From Saccharothrix australiensis (GTDB lineage: Bacteria; Actinomycetota; Actinomycetes; Mycobacteriales; Pseudonocardiaceae): a DNA stretch of 64,000 bases. The position numbers and the translations under genes were made by a program. The notes under the pieces are model-generated. The model worked only from the letters and a program-made list of their open reading frames with translations. It was not told the origin of the DNA and searched no databases. Each line of letters begins with the position of its first letter. The stretch's first letter is position 1. The stretch spans positions 5,729,501 to 5,793,500 of the forward strand of contig NZ_RBXO01000001.1 of the NCBI RefSeq assembly GCF_003634935.1. Direction: 5' to 3'. Below are positions 9,884 through 18,911 of the stretch, one piece after another.

Positions 9884-9913
9884 TTCACCCGGCGACGAAA
9901 AAGTCGCTATCCT
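9884..9913 (+). promoter_or_regulatory. Promoter of a leaderless glycosyltransferase mRNA
   Basis: TTCACC (9884-9889) and TATCCT (9908-9913) are separated by 18 bases. The -10 box ends 7 bases before the GTG at 9921, so transcription should start at or next to the start codon. The flanking A-rich run is unusual for this genome. Confidence 0.55.
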
Positions 9914-9920
9914 CGATGCA

Positions 9921-11078
9921 GTGAAGATCCTCTTCTCGAGCCTCGGCTCGCACGGACACACCTATCCACTGCTGCCGCTCGCCTCCGCCGCGCACGAGCA
10001 AGGCCACGAGGTGGTCTACGCCACCAGCACGGACTTCGTCGACACGGTGACCGGGCTCGGCATCCGGCACCGGAAGGCCGGCACGTCCATCCGACAAGCC
10101 TTCACCGACGCGTACGGCCCGACGGACCCGCGCACCGTCTCCAAGGAGCAGCTGCCCGCCCTCGCCATGAAGATATTCGGCGAGCTGCTGCCGCGCAGCG
10201 TCCACGCCGACCTGGCGCCGTTCTTCGGCGAGTGGCGGCCCGACCTGGTGGTGCACGAGGTCGGCAACCCCGGCGCCGGCCTCGCCGCGCGCGCCGCGGG
10301 CATCCCCGCGATCTGCCACGGTTTCGGCCGGGTGTGGAACGGCGAGGAGCTGTTCCGGTCCGACGGGCCGAACCCCCTGGCCGAGTTCGCCGGGGAACTC
10401 GGCGTCGAGCTGCCCGCCGAGGACCCGATGCTCCTCGGCAACCCGTACCTCGACGTCTGCCCGCCTTCGGTGCAGAACAAGCGGTTCCTGTCGGCGCACG
10501 ACACGATCATCCCACTGCGGCCGGTGCCGTTCGCCGAGCCCGGCGAGCTGCCCGACTGGGTGCGGGAGCACAGCCGGCCGCTGGTGTACCTGACGCTGGG
10601 CACGGCGTTCGGCGACCCCGGCGTGCTGCGCAACGCGATCGCCGGCCTCGCCACGCTGGAGGACGCGCGCGTCCTGGTGGCGGCCGGCCCGACGGTGCCG
10701 GTCGAGGCGCTCGGCGAGGTCCCGGAGCACGTCACCGTGCTGCCGTGGGTCCCGCAGGCGGACCTGCTGCCGCACACCGACCTGGTGGTGCACCACGGCG
10801 GCAGCGGCACCACCCTGGGCACGTTCGCCGCGGGCGTGCCGCAACTGATCCTGCCGCAGGGCGCGGACCAGTTCAGCAACGCGGAGGCGGTCGTCGAGCA
10901 CGGGCTGGGCGCCCAGCTCCTGGAGGAGGCCGTGACCGCGGACGCCGTCGCCGAGCAGGCACGGCGACTGCTGTCCGACACGGTGGTCGCACAGGCCGCC
11001 AAGGCCATCGCGGCCGAGGTCGCCGCCATGCCGTCACCGGCCGAGGTCGCCACGCGGCTGCCGGAGTACGCACGCTAG
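9921..11078 (+). CDS. UDP-glycosyltransferase of the macrolide/UGT (GT1) type
   Basis: A 385-residue soluble GT-B enzyme that should transfer a nucleotide-activated sugar to a small hydrophobic acceptor. The N-terminal acceptor domain starts KILFSSLGSHGHTYPLLPLA. The C-terminal donor domain carries VTVLPWVPQADLLPHTDLVV and the UGT signature HHGGSGTTLGTFAAGVPQL, then LPQGADQFSNAEAV. Many such enzymes glycosylate macrolides or other natural products, for resistance or biosynthesis. No biosynthetic genes are nearby, so a detoxifying or housekeeping role is as likely. I start at GTG 9921 from the -10 box 7 bases upstream; the frame extends 24 codons further without similarity. Confidence 0.88.
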   Translation: MKILFSSLGSHGHTYPLLPLASAAHEQGHEVVYATSTDFVDTVTGLGIRHRKAGTSIRQAFTDAYGPTDPRTVSKEQLPALAMKIFGELLPRSVHADLAPFFGEWRPDLVVHEVGNPGAGLAARAAGIPAICHGFGRVWNGEELFRSDGPNPLAEFAGELGVELPAEDPMLLGNPYLDVCPPSVQNKRFLSAHDTIIPLRPVPFAEPGELPDWVREHSRPLVYLTLGTAFGDPGVLRNAIAGLATLEDARVLVAAGPTVPVEALGEVPEHVTVLPWVPQADLLPHTDLVVHHGGSGTTLGTFAAGVPQLILPQGADQFSNAEAVVEHGLGAQLLEEAVTADAVAEQARRLLSDTVVAQAAKAIAAEVAAMPSPAEVATRLPEYAR

Positions 11079-11629
11079 TCACTGGGGTTCCGCGGCTCTT
11101 GGGGTGATTCGTTCGCCGCGGATGCAAGAAGCTTCGAACGCGGGCATGACACTCAACCACTCATGCCCGCGTTCCAACCACAACGACCACCGCGACGACC
11201 ACCACCATGACCATCGCGACGTGATGCGCCACCCGACTCCCCAACGCAACCCCCACCCCGAGAACCTCGCCCTCTCCCCAAGCACGCAGGGCCGGCCGCC
11301 AAGGCCACCCATCACCACGAGAAAGCACGCGGGGGTTCCGGAGCGACGGCACCACAGCAGGGTGACCACAACGGCGAGGCGACCGGACGCCACGCAGGTC
11401 TTGGACGGTCGTCGGGAACGCTGAGCAGAACGACCACCCTTTCGGCAAGGGCCGGGTTGCCGCGGGAGCGCTGCGCAGCGCGCCGGCCGGCCGCCAACCG
11501 GTCAGGGCGGGCGGGCCGGGCGCTCTTGCTCCCGTCCCGGCCCTCTTACTCCCGTCCCGGCCCTGTTGCCCTCGTCCCGGCGCTGTTCACCTTTCGGCTG
11601 GGGTCGGGCTGCGGTCTTCGCGTCGGTGG
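11079..11629. other. Gene-free interval containing a dispersed repeat fragment
   Basis: A 551-bp interval between the convergent glycosyltransferase and gntP genes. Short frames exist on both strands, but their composition (runs of His/Asn or Val/Trp) is that of shadow sequence. The part at 11330-11441 is a copy of the inverted-repeat element described at 37431-37771. A triplicated CCGTCCCGGCCCT-like motif lies at about 11534-11583. Confidence 0.5.
11330..11441 (-). repeat. Partial copy of the dispersed inverted-repeat element
   Basis: Read on the minus strand, GGGTGGTCGTTCTGCTCAGC is followed by GTTCCCGACGACCGTCC and AAGACCTGCG, then a diverging stretch with CACCCTGCTGTGGTGCCGTC. This matches the arms of the element at 37431-37771 almost base for base through the GACGACCGTCCAAGACCTGC core. 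The terminal GATTCGTACACAGGCG is missing, so this is a single, truncated arm. Confidence 0.65.
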
Positions 11630-12985
11630 CTAGATCACGAGGTCCGCGACGAGGACCAAGGCCAGGCCGACGACCGAGATCAGGCTCTCCATGATCGACC
11701 AGGTCTTGACCGTCTGGCCGACGCTGAGCCCGAAGTAGCCCTTCACCAGCCAGAAGCCCGCGTCGTTGACGTGCGAGAAGAACAGCGAGCCCGCACCGAT
11801 CGCCAGGACCAGCAGGGACGTCTCCCCCGTGCCGAGGGTCGTCACCAGGGGTGCCAGGATGCCGGACGCGGTCACCGTCGCCACGGTCGCCGAGCCGGTC
11901 GCCAAGCGGATGAGGACGGCCACCAGCCAGGCCAGCAGCAGCACCGACAGGCCGCTGCCGGACACCCACCCCGCGATCAGCTTGCCGATGCCCGTGTCGA
12001 TCAGGGTCTGCTTGAAACCACCGCCGGCGGACACGATCAGCAGGATGCCCGCGATCGGCGGCAGGCCCTGCTCCACGCTCTTGGCGATGTCGCGGCCGGA
12101 CATCCGCGCGCCCCGGCCCAGCGTGATCATGGCCACGATGACCGCGATCAGCAGCGCGATCACGGGCGTGCCGAGGAAGTCGAACGCCGACCGCACGGGG
12201 TTCCCCTTGGCGGCCACGATGTCCGCCAGCGCCTTGCCCATCATCAGCACCACGGGCAGCAGGACGGTGGCGAGCGTGACCGCGAACGACGGCCGCGCCT
12301 TCGCCTCGTCGCGCTCCGAGCCCTCGAACAGGTCCGGCGCGGGCACGTCGACCCAGCGGGCCGCGTAGCGGGCGAACAGCGGACCGGCGATGGCCACCGT
12401 CGGCACCGCGAAGAGCACGCCGAGGCCGAGCGTGATGCCCAGGTCGGCGTCCAGGGCGTTCACCGCCACCAGCGGGCCGGGGTGCGGCGGGACCAGGCCG
12501 TGCATCGCGGAGAGGCCGGCCAGCGCCGGGATGCCCAGGCGCACCAGCGACATCCCGGACCGCCGGGACACCAGCAGGACCACCGGCATGATCAGCACGA
12601 GGCCGATCTCGAAGAACATCGGCAGGCCGATCAGCGCGCCGACGACCGCCATCGCCCACGGCAGGGTGCGGCGGCTGGAGCGCCCGATGATGGTGTCGAC
12701 CAGGGCGTCCGCGCCACCCGTGTCGGCGAGCAGCTTGCCGATCATCGCGCCGAGCGCGATCAGCGTGCCGACGCCGGCGGCGGTGTCACCGAACCCCTTC
12801 GCGAAACCGGCGACGGCCGCGTCCATCGGCAGTCCCGCGATGGCCGCCACGACCAGCGACGACACCGTCAGGCCGAGGAACGGGTTGAGCTTGAACCGGC
12901 TGATCAGCAGGACGAGGAGCGCGATGCCGACGACGGCGGCGGGCAGGAGCCGGCCGGCGGACAGGGCGTCCGTGGCGACGGTCAT
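11630..12985 (-). CDS. gntP: Gluconate permease, GntP family
   Basis: A 451-residue polytopic membrane protein of the GntP gluconate:H+ symporter family, with about 12 hydrophobic segments along its length. Family-like stretches include LISRFKLNPFLGLTVSSLVV, GFGDTAAGVGTLIALGAMIG, MHGLVPPHPGPLVAVNAL and FFSHVNDAGFWLVKGYFGLS. It overlaps gntK by 4 bases (ATGA) with GGAAGGAAA just upstream of its ATG, so both belong to one operon that imports and phosphorylates gluconate for the pentose phosphate pathway. The divergent GntR/FadR-type gene and the palindrome at 13524-13558 suggest gluconate-induced control. Confidence 0.95.
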   Translation of the reverse strand: MTVATDALSAGRLLPAAVVGIALLVLLISRFKLNPFLGLTVSSLVVAAIAGLPMDAAVAGFAKGFGDTAAGVGTLIALGAMIGKLLADTGGADALVDTIIGRSSRRTLPWAMAVVGALIGLPMFFEIGLVLIMPVVLLVSRRSGMSLVRLGIPALAGLSAMHGLVPPHPGPLVAVNALDADLGITLGLGVLFAVPTVAIAGPLFARYAARWVDVPAPDLFEGSERDEAKARPSFAVTLATVLLPVVLMMGKALADIVAAKGNPVRSAFDFLGTPVIALLIAVIVAMITLGRGARMSGRDIAKSVEQGLPPIAGILLIVSAGGGFKQTLIDTGIGKLIAGWVSGSGLSVLLLAWLVAVLIRLATGSATVATVTASGILAPLVTTLGTGETSLLVLAIGAGSLFFSHVNDAGFWLVKGYFGLSVGQTVKTWSIMESLISVVGLALVLVADLVI

Positions 12986-13482
12986 GACGGGTTTCCTTCC
13001 TCGGCGTTGAGGTAGGCGTCGACGAGGGCGTCGACGGGCAGGGACAGGTCGAGCACCAGGCCGGGCTCGTCCGGTTCGAGCGGTTCGAGGGCGGCGTACT
13101 GCGAGGCCACGAGCGACACCGGCATGAAGTGGCCGGACCGGGCGGCGACGCGGGCGCGCACCACCTCGGGGTCGCCGGCGAGGTGGAGGAAGCGGGCCGA
13201 CGGCGCGGCGGCGCGCAGGCCGTCGCGGAACGACCGCTTGAGGGCGGAGCAGGTGACGACCCCGCCGTCGCGGTGCTCGGCGATCCACTGGCCGATCGCG
13301 CGCAGCCACGGCACGCGGTCGTCGTCGTCCAGGGGCACGCCGGCGGCCATCTTGGCGATGTTGGCGGGCGGGTGGAAGTCGTCGGCGTCGGCGAACGGCA
13401 CGCCGAGCCGGCGGGCCAGCGCCGCGCCCGTGGTGGTCTTCCCCGAGCCCGACACGCCCATGACCACGATCACCTGCGGCAC
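12982..13482 (-). CDS. gntK: Gluconokinase
   Basis: A 166-residue cytosolic P-loop kinase that makes 6-phosphogluconate from gluconate and ATP. The Walker A motif is GVSGSGKTT (9-17). DADDFHPPANIAKMAAGVPL is the family signature, followed by DDDDRVPWLRAI and TCSALKRSFRDGLR. The length is typical of the thermoresistant GntK type. It is the first gene of the operon; the stop codon overlaps the gntP start. Confidence 0.97.
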   Translation of the reverse strand: MPQVIVVMGVSGSGKTTTGAALARRLGVPFADADDFHPPANIAKMAAGVPLDDDDRVPWLRAIGQWIAEHRDGGVVTCSALKRSFRDGLRAAAPSARFLHLAGDPEVVRARVAARSGHFMPVSLVASQYAALEPLEPDEPGLVLDLSLPVDALVDAYLNAEEGNPS

Positions 13483-13523
13483 GGCTGCTCCCTTCGTCGT
13501 GCCGCACAGCGTGCGCCATTAAT

Positions 13524-13558
13524 CAGGTTTTTACAACGTGTCGCACGTCAAAAACCTG
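13524..13558. promoter_or_regulatory. Palindromic operator between gntK and its regulator
   Basis: CAGGTTTTT (13524-13532) and AAAAACCTG (13550-13558) are perfect inverted repeats that bracket a second palindrome, ACGTG-TCG-CACGT (13536-13548). The A/T tracts stand out in a 73% GC setting. The site sits in the divergent promoter region, 42 bases before gntK and about 55 before the probable regulator start, as expected for a shared operator. A terminator is unlikely because the flanking genes diverge. Confidence 0.65.
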
Positions 13559-13612
13559 CTCTTTATCGATGAGGTGCCTCTCACCAGCCCAATCGTGAGA
13601 GGATTCCGCCTC

Positions 13613-14332
13613 GTGGGAGCACCCGAACCGCCCAAGCCCGGCCTGCACCAGACCCTCCTGGACGACCTGGGGAAGAGGATCACCGCCGGTGCCATCCCGC
13701 CCGGCGAGGTGCTGCGCATCGACGCGCTCGCCGAGCACCACGGCGTGTCGCGGCCGGTGGTCCGCGAGGTGGTCCGGGTGCTGGAGTCGATGGGCCTGCT
13801 GACGACGCGCCGCCGGGTCGGCGTGACGGTCGCCGGGCGGTCCGGGTGGAACCTGTTCGACCCGCGCATCATCCGGTGGCGGCTGGACGGCGAGGACCGC
13901 GAGGCGCAGCTCACGTCGCTGGGCGAGCTGCGCGGCGGGCTGGAGCCGGTCGCGGCGGCGCTCGCGGCGCTGCGCGCGACCCCCGAGCAGTGCGGCGACC
14001 TGACCCGCGCCGTGATGGGCATGTCGGTCCACGGCAAGGCGGGCGACCTGGAGGCGTACCTCGACGCGGACCTGCTGTTCCACCGCACGCTGCTGGCCGC
14101 GTCCGGGAACGAGATGCTGGTCGCGCTGACCGAGGTCGTCTCCGAGGTGCTCATCGGCCGCACCCACCACGGCCTGATGCCCACCCGGCCCAACCCGCTC
14201 GCCATCCGCCTGCACGCCGACGTGGCGCAGGCGGTGCAGTCGGGCGACCCGGCGGCGGCCGAGCAGGCGATGCGGGAGATCATCAGGGAGGCGTCCGCCG
14301 CGCTGCGCGGCGAGCCGGCGGTGGACGGGTGA
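13613..14332 (+). CDS. FadR-type GntR-family regulator of gluconate genes
   Basis: A 239-residue transcription factor. The N-terminal winged helix (LHQTLLDDLGKRITAGAIPP, then HGVSRPVVREVVRVLESMGL) is of the GntR type. The helical C-terminal domain is FCD/FadR-like, with acidic and His residues of the usual metal/ligand pocket (YLDADLLFHRTLLAASGNEM and the late RLHADVAQAV). It probably represses the divergent gntK-gntP operon and is relieved by gluconate or 6-phosphogluconate (inference from position). I start at GTG 13613, 8 bases after GAGAGGA. The longer open frame from 13538 would begin inside the operator palindrome and is unlikely. Confidence 0.9.
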   Translation: MGAPEPPKPGLHQTLLDDLGKRITAGAIPPGEVLRIDALAEHHGVSRPVVREVVRVLESMGLLTTRRRVGVTVAGRSGWNLFDPRIIRWRLDGEDREAQLTSLGELRGGLEPVAAALAALRATPEQCGDLTRAVMGMSVHGKAGDLEAYLDADLLFHRTLLAASGNEMLVALTEVVSEVLIGRTHHGLMPTRPNPLAIRLHADVAQAVQSGDPAAAEQAMREIIREASAALRGEPAVDG

Positions 14333-14406
14333 CCGCCGCTCGGTGCCCGTCGACGCGGGCTGGGTCTCCGGTCGGGTCGGCGTCCGCCCGCCCGCCCGTG
14401 ACGCGA

Positions 14407-14438
14407 CCGGGGGCCGTTCCGCGCGGAACGGCCCCCGG
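14407..14438. terminator. Bidirectional terminator hairpin
   Basis: A perfect 32-base palindrome, CCGGGGGCCGTTCCGC followed directly by its complement, lies between the convergent regulator (stop 14332) and subtilase (stop 14473) genes. There is no T-run, as is common for actinobacterial terminators. Confidence 0.8.
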
Positions 14439-14472
14439 CTGACCGGAGTGTCGGGCTCCGGCTCGCGACGCC

Positions 14473-16314
14473 CTAGAGCGTCAAGCCCCAGCTGTCGATC
14501 GTGCCCACGTCGTTGGCCGCCACGTCCCGCACGCTGAGCTTCCAGGTGCCGTCGCGCGCCTCCGCCGAGAGGTCGGTCGTGTAGGTGGTGTCGAGGTCGT
14601 CCGCGCTGTCGCCGCCGCTGGAGTCCTTCAGGCGGTAGGCGGTGCCGTCCGGCGCGACCAGGTCCACCACCAGGTCACCCCGGTAGGTGTGCTTGATGTG
14701 CACCTCGACCCTGCTGCCCGCCGCCGCGTTGCCGGTGCAGCCGGTGAAGGTCACCTCGCTGGTCACCGCCGCGCCCGCGTCCGGGATCGCCACGTCGGTG
14801 CCGTTGGTCCGCGACTCGCACGCCGCCGCCGCGACCGCCCACGTGAAGGTCGTGCTGCCCGAGCCGCCCGCCGCCGCCGTGGCGGTCGCGGTCACCGTGT
14901 AGGTGCCCGCGGTGGTCGCGGTGCCGCTGATCAGGCCCGTGGACGCGCCGAGCGACAGGCCGGGCGGCAGGGTGGGCGCCGACCAGGTGTACGGCGCGGT
15001 GCCACCGGTCGCCTTGAGCTGGAGGCTCACCTCACCGCCGACGGTCGTCGCCTGGTTGCCGGGGTTGGCCACGGTCACGGGGGTCGGCGCGGCGTTGTTC
15101 ACGCGCAGCAGGCGGTTCGGCGTGTTCGCGCCGGGGTTGGTGATCTTGTTCGGCGTCGCCGCCGCCACGATCGCGCTGTGCACCTCGGCCGGCGTCCTGG
15201 TCGGGTTGTCCGCCAGGTAGAGCGCGACCGCGCCCGCCACGTGCGGCGAGGCCATCGACGTGCCGCTCATGCTCGCGGAGCCGGAGTTGTTCGAGTGCGA
15301 CGCCGAGATGATGTCCTGACCGGGCGCGAACAGGTCGCTGCACCGGCCGAAGCTGGAGAACGACGCCCGCGCGTCGGTGCGGGCCGAGGCCGCGACGTTG
15401 ATCGTCTCGGTCACGCGCTGCGGCGAGTACTTGCAGGAGTCGTCGTTGAAGTTGCCCGCGGCCACGACGTAGGAGATGCCCTTGGCGATCGACGCCTTCA
15501 CCGCGTTGTCGAGCACGCGGCTGGGCTCGTTGGCGGTGCCCGTGTAGAGGCTCATGTTCGCCACGGCCGGGAGCACCGCGTTCGCGGTCACCCAGTCGAC
15601 GCCCGCCGCCTCGGTGGACACCGAACCGGAGCCCTGGCAGTTGAGCACCCGCACGGCCTTGAGCTTGACCTCCTTGGCCACGCCGAAGGTGCTGCCGCCG
15701 ACGGTGCCCGCGACGTGCGTGCCGTGGCCGTGGCAGTCCTTGCCGTTCTGGCCGTCGGAGAACGCGTCGAACCCGAACGTCGCCCGCCCGCCGAAGTTCG
15801 TGTGGTTGTAGTTGATGCCGGTGTCGATCACGTACGCGGTGACGTTCGACGCGCCGGTGGAGTAGCTGTACTTCTGGTTGAGCGGCAGGGAGTCCTGGTC
15901 GATGCGGTCCAGGCCCCACGACGGCGGGTTGTTCTGGTCGGTCAGCAGCCCCGTGGAGCGGTCCTGCTCGACGTAGGACACGGCCGGGTCGGCGGCGAGG
16001 CGCTTGGCCCGCTCGGCGGGCATGGTGACCGAGAAGCCCGTCAGGGCCGCGTGGTAGGTGAAGCCGATCCGGCCGCCGCCGTGGCGTGCGACGAGGGCCT
16101 CCGCCTCGCCGCGGACCGTCGACCGGCCGAGCCGGTCGTCCTTGAGCACGACGAGGTAGGCGTCCCGGAGCGCGTTCGGCGCGTTCTCGGCGACGATCGG
16201 GCCCTCCTGGGCGGCGGTGGCCGCGCCGGGCGGGACGACCGCGACCGCGGCGGCGGCGGCGGTGGCCGCGACGCCCAGGCCGAGGATTCGTCCGGGCGGG
16301 GTTCGGTGTCGCAT
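14473..16314 (-). CDS. Secreted subtilisin-like serine protease (S8) with P-domain
   Basis: A 613-residue secreted protease. Order of parts: signal peptide (1-35), I9-type propeptide (about 50-118, DAYLVVLKDDRLGRS... to AVSYVEQD), S8 catalytic domain (about 135-380) with Asp164 (VIDTGIN), His197 (CHGHGTHVAG), oxyanion Asn288 (AAGN) and Ser353 (GTSMASPHVAG), a putative Ig/cadherin-like domain (TAPYTWSAPTLPPGLSLG), and a proprotein-convertase P-like beta domain at the C-terminus (VEVHIKHTYRGDLVVDLVAP, GTIDSWGLTL). All catalytic residues are present. The ATG at 16314 follows GAGGAGC. The gene diverges from a TrmB/LuxR-like regulator that may control it. Confidence 0.95.
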   Translation of the reverse strand: MRHRTPPGRILGLGVAATAAAAAVAVVPPGAATAAQEGPIVAENAPNALRDAYLVVLKDDRLGRSTVRGEAEALVARHGGGRIGFTYHAALTGFSVTMPAERAKRLAADPAVSYVEQDRSTGLLTDQNNPPSWGLDRIDQDSLPLNQKYSYSTGASNVTAYVIDTGINYNHTNFGGRATFGFDAFSDGQNGKDCHGHGTHVAGTVGGSTFGVAKEVKLKAVRVLNCQGSGSVSTEAAGVDWVTANAVLPAVANMSLYTGTANEPSRVLDNAVKASIAKGISYVVAAGNFNDDSCKYSPQRVTETINVAASARTDARASFSSFGRCSDLFAPGQDIISASHSNNSGSASMSGTSMASPHVAGAVALYLADNPTRTPAEVHSAIVAAATPNKITNPGANTPNRLLRVNNAAPTPVTVANPGNQATTVGGEVSLQLKATGGTAPYTWSAPTLPPGLSLGASTGLISGTATTAGTYTVTATATAAAGGSGSTTFTWAVAAAACESRTNGTDVAIPDAGAAVTSEVTFTGCTGNAAAGSRVEVHIKHTYRGDLVVDLVAPDGTAYRLKDSSGGDSADDLDTTYTTDLSAEARDGTWKLSVRDVAANDVGTIDSWGLTL

Positions 16315-16588
16315 CACTGCTCCTCGGTGCAGGGCGCCCGGAACGGCCGGCCCTCGACGACCACGTGTTCCGGGCGGTGAATGAGCGGTGTCCGATCGGA
16401 CCAGCCGAGTATTTGCCGCGCCCGGCGCGCCCGACAAGAGACTTTCGTACGGTTCCGGCGGAATTCCCGTCGCCGCCGATGTCCGATCCCCGACAATGTC
16501 CGGGGTCGCCCGCAACCGCCACGCCACCCCTTGACGATCCCGTGGAGATCGACTTACCGTCACCGGACGTTCGCCCTGCGAGGTGTTG

Positions 16589-17575
16589 ATGTTCCTGCTG
16601 GAGCCGGTCGGCCTTGGACAGCGGGACAACGACGTCTACCTCGCCCTGCTGGAGCTGCGCCGCGCCACCGCCGGGCAGCTCGCCGAGCACGTCGGCGAGC
16701 CGCTGCCGGAGGTCCGCGCGGCGCTGGCCGACCTGGTCGGCGCGGGCCTGGTGCACCAGCTCGGCCACGCGCCCGCCTCGTACCTCGTGGTCGCGCCGGA
16801 CGAGGCGTTGGCGGCGCTGATCCAGCGGCGGCGCGGCGACCTGGCCCGGATGCAGGTCCGGGTGGAGGAGCTGGCGCGGCGGCTGCGGTCCGGCGCGCCC
16901 CGGCCCGGCTCGGCGGTGGAGCTGGTGGAGGGCGAGGACGCGGTGATCGCGTCCGTGACCCGGTTGCAGGCGCAGGCGCGGGAAGAGGTGCTCGCCGTGG
17001 ACGCGCCCCCGTACCTGGGCGGGCAGTGGAACCCCAACGACTTCGAGATCACCCAGCTGGCGAGCGGTGTCGAGTACCGGTTCGTGTACTCGGCGGACTC
17101 GCTGTCGACGCCGCTGCACGTGGCGAACATGCGGCGCTGCGTGGCGGCGGGCGAGCAGGCGCGGGTCCTGCCGGACGCGTCGATGAAGATGGTCATCGTG
17201 GACCGGAGCACGGCGCTGATGCCCGCGTCCTACCGGGAGCCGGACGCGGCGGTGCGGCTGCTGGTGCGCGAGTCGGCGCTGATCGACGTGCTGGTGTGCT
17301 GCTTCGAGGCCATGTGGGCACGCGCCACCCCGGTGGCGGCGGTCGACCCGGTGGACGGCGCGCCGGAGCGGTCGCCCGGCAGGTCCGGGCTGTCCGCGCG
17401 CGACGGCGAGCTGCTGGCGCTCCTGTCCGCCGGCATGAAGGACCGCTCCATCGCGCGTGCGCTGGGGGTGACGGAGCGGACGGTGGGCAGGCGGGTCACC
17501 GAGCTGATGGCGGAGCTGGGCGCGCAGTCGCGTTTCCAGGCCGGGTTGCTGGCGGCGCGGAAAGGCTGGATCTAG
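16589..17575 (+). CDS. TrmB/LuxR-like transcriptional regulator
   Basis: A 328-residue regulator. The N-terminal part has a TrmB-like winged helix (RDNDVYLALLELRRATAGQL), followed by a linker helix and a sensor-like region with VDAPPYLGGQWNPND and a Ser/Tyr-rich stretch. It ends in a LuxR/GerE-type HTH (LLALLSAGMKDRSIARALGV then TERTVGRRVTELM). This architecture is common in actinobacteria, and such genes often sit divergent to a secreted protease, as here. I start at ATG 16589 because GAGG lies 5 bases upstream. The gene ends 222 bp before the convergent lectin-like gene. Confidence 0.85.
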   Translation: MFLLEPVGLGQRDNDVYLALLELRRATAGQLAEHVGEPLPEVRAALADLVGAGLVHQLGHAPASYLVVAPDEALAALIQRRRGDLARMQVRVEELARRLRSGAPRPGSAVELVEGEDAVIASVTRLQAQAREEVLAVDAPPYLGGQWNPNDFEITQLASGVEYRFVYSADSLSTPLHVANMRRCVAAGEQARVLPDASMKMVIVDRSTALMPASYREPDAAVRLLVRESALIDVLVCCFEAMWARATPVAAVDPVDGAPERSPGRSGLSARDGELLALLSAGMKDRSIARALGVTERTVGRRVTELMAELGAQSRFQAGLLAARKGWI

Positions 17576-17797
17576 CGTTCGACGCAATTCCGCGCCGGGG
17601 TGATCGGGCCTCGCGCCGAATTGTGGTTCCGGGCGATCGCGCGGCTCCGGGAGCGACCGGCGGTCGATTCACGTGGTCATCGGACGCGCATTGTCGGAAA
17701 TCCACGACACCCGGCGCGCGTATTGTCCGGGGCGCGCATCGCCCTCCGGCCTCCGGTGGCGCGGGCCGTCCGTGACGCGCGAGTCGCGCGCACGGCG

Positions 17798-18709
17798 TCA
17801 GTCCCGCACCGCCTCCAGGAGGAACTCCTGGTCCGCCTTCCCGGAGCAGGCCGTCTGCATCAGCTCGGCCCCCGGTTCCACCTCGGCCGGCCCGCCCAGC
17901 ACGCCGAGGCACTTGCCGCTGTGCACGGGGCGCAGCGCGAAGCCCCGCGGCACGGGTGTGGTCACCGGCTCCAGCAGGAACCGCTGGTGCGCCGCGCCCG
18001 TGCACTCACCCGGCGCGACCAGCACCTCGTCGTCCAGGGACGCGCCGTCCACCGACAGGCAGCCCCAGCCCTGCTCGGGGTGCCGCCACTTGATCAGGTG
18101 GACGCCGCCGCCCACGGCCTCCAGGTACGTGTCGGGCACGACCCCGGCGCACGGGCGCTGCACGGCCAGGGGCCGGTCGGTGCGCCGGTTGCGCTCCCGG
18201 CCCTCGCCGACGCACAGGTCGCGGTCGGCCACGTGCGCGGGGCGCAGCAGGTACCGGCCGTCGGCGGGCGGCTGCTCCGGCCGGTCCGGCGCGCCCGGCC
18301 GGACGACGAACGCGGTGGCGGTCGCGGCCAGCGCGAGGAGCACGGCGGCGGCCACCAGGGGCCACCGGGCCCGCCGGCGCCCGGCGGGCGGCTCTTCGCC
18401 GGGTTCGACCGGCGCGGCCGGGTCCATCGCCAGCCGGCGGCGCGCGGCGACCCAGCGCCCGGCGTCCTCCTCGTCGAGCCCGCACGCCCGCGCGTAGGCG
18501 GTGACCAGCTCCTCGCGGGGCAGCGTCGACCGGCCCAGCATCGTGGCGGTCGTGCTGGGCGGCAGGACGTGCCCGGCCGCGTGCGCCTTGCCCTCCAGCT
18601 GCCGGTAGGTCAGGCCGGACCACAGGCGCAGTCTTCTCAGCGCGGTGACGAACTCGGCTGCCGTGGTCGCGTCCTCGGGTTGCGGCGGCCCCGCCCGGTG
18701 ATCTTCCAC
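17798..18709 (-). CDS. HTH-containing membrane protein with ricin-type lectin-like domain
   Basis: A 303-residue protein. Residues about 12-90 resemble a helix-turn-helix/small helical domain often found at the N-terminus of actinobacterial proteins (FVTALRRLRLWSGLTYRQLE, then RSTLPREELVTAYARACGLD). A single membrane helix follows (ARWPLVAAAVLLALAATATA). The extracellular part (about 170-303) has the QxW-like pattern of a beta-trefoil lectin (RYLLRPAHVADRDLCVGEG, GWGCLSVDG, LRPVHSGKCLGVLGGPAEV), suggesting carbohydrate binding. I start at GTG 18709; an ATG 27 bases further upstream is possible. The role is unknown. Confidence 0.8.
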   Translation of the reverse strand: MEDHRAGPPQPEDATTAAEFVTALRRLRLWSGLTYRQLEGKAHAAGHVLPPSTTATMLGRSTLPREELVTAYARACGLDEEDAGRWVAARRRLAMDPAAPVEPGEEPPAGRRRARWPLVAAAVLLALAATATAFVVRPGAPDRPEQPPADGRYLLRPAHVADRDLCVGEGRERNRRTDRPLAVQRPCAGVVPDTYLEAVGGGVHLIKWRHPEQGWGCLSVDGASLDDEVLVAPGECTGAAHQRFLLEPVTTPVPRGFALRPVHSGKCLGVLGGPAEVEPGAELMQTACSGKADQEFLLEAVRD

Positions 18710-18911
18710 GGACCCAGCCTGCGCCAGGCGGTCGCCGCCCTCCATCGGCGGTTCGGCCCACGGCACTGGTGCGGGTGGCGTGCCCGGCGTGTCCCGGACG
18801 GCGGCCCTTCCCGTTCGGACAGCGCGCTGACCGGCGCGTACAGGCCCGAACAAGGTCGAACGGCCGCGAACGCCGCCACCACCGCTATACCGGGGTGCCG
18901 GAGGTGGTGGC

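Noticed and set aside
9921..11078. Part of a macrolide biosynthetic cluster
   Set aside because: The glycosyltransferase stands alone, without polyketide, sugar or tailoring genes in the window.
11104..11424. 106-codon His-rich protein
   Set aside because: No ribosome site; the frame overlaps the dispersed repeat and is low complexity.
13538..13612. Upstream start for the FadR-type regulator
   Set aside because: This start lies inside the operator palindrome and lacks a ribosome site.
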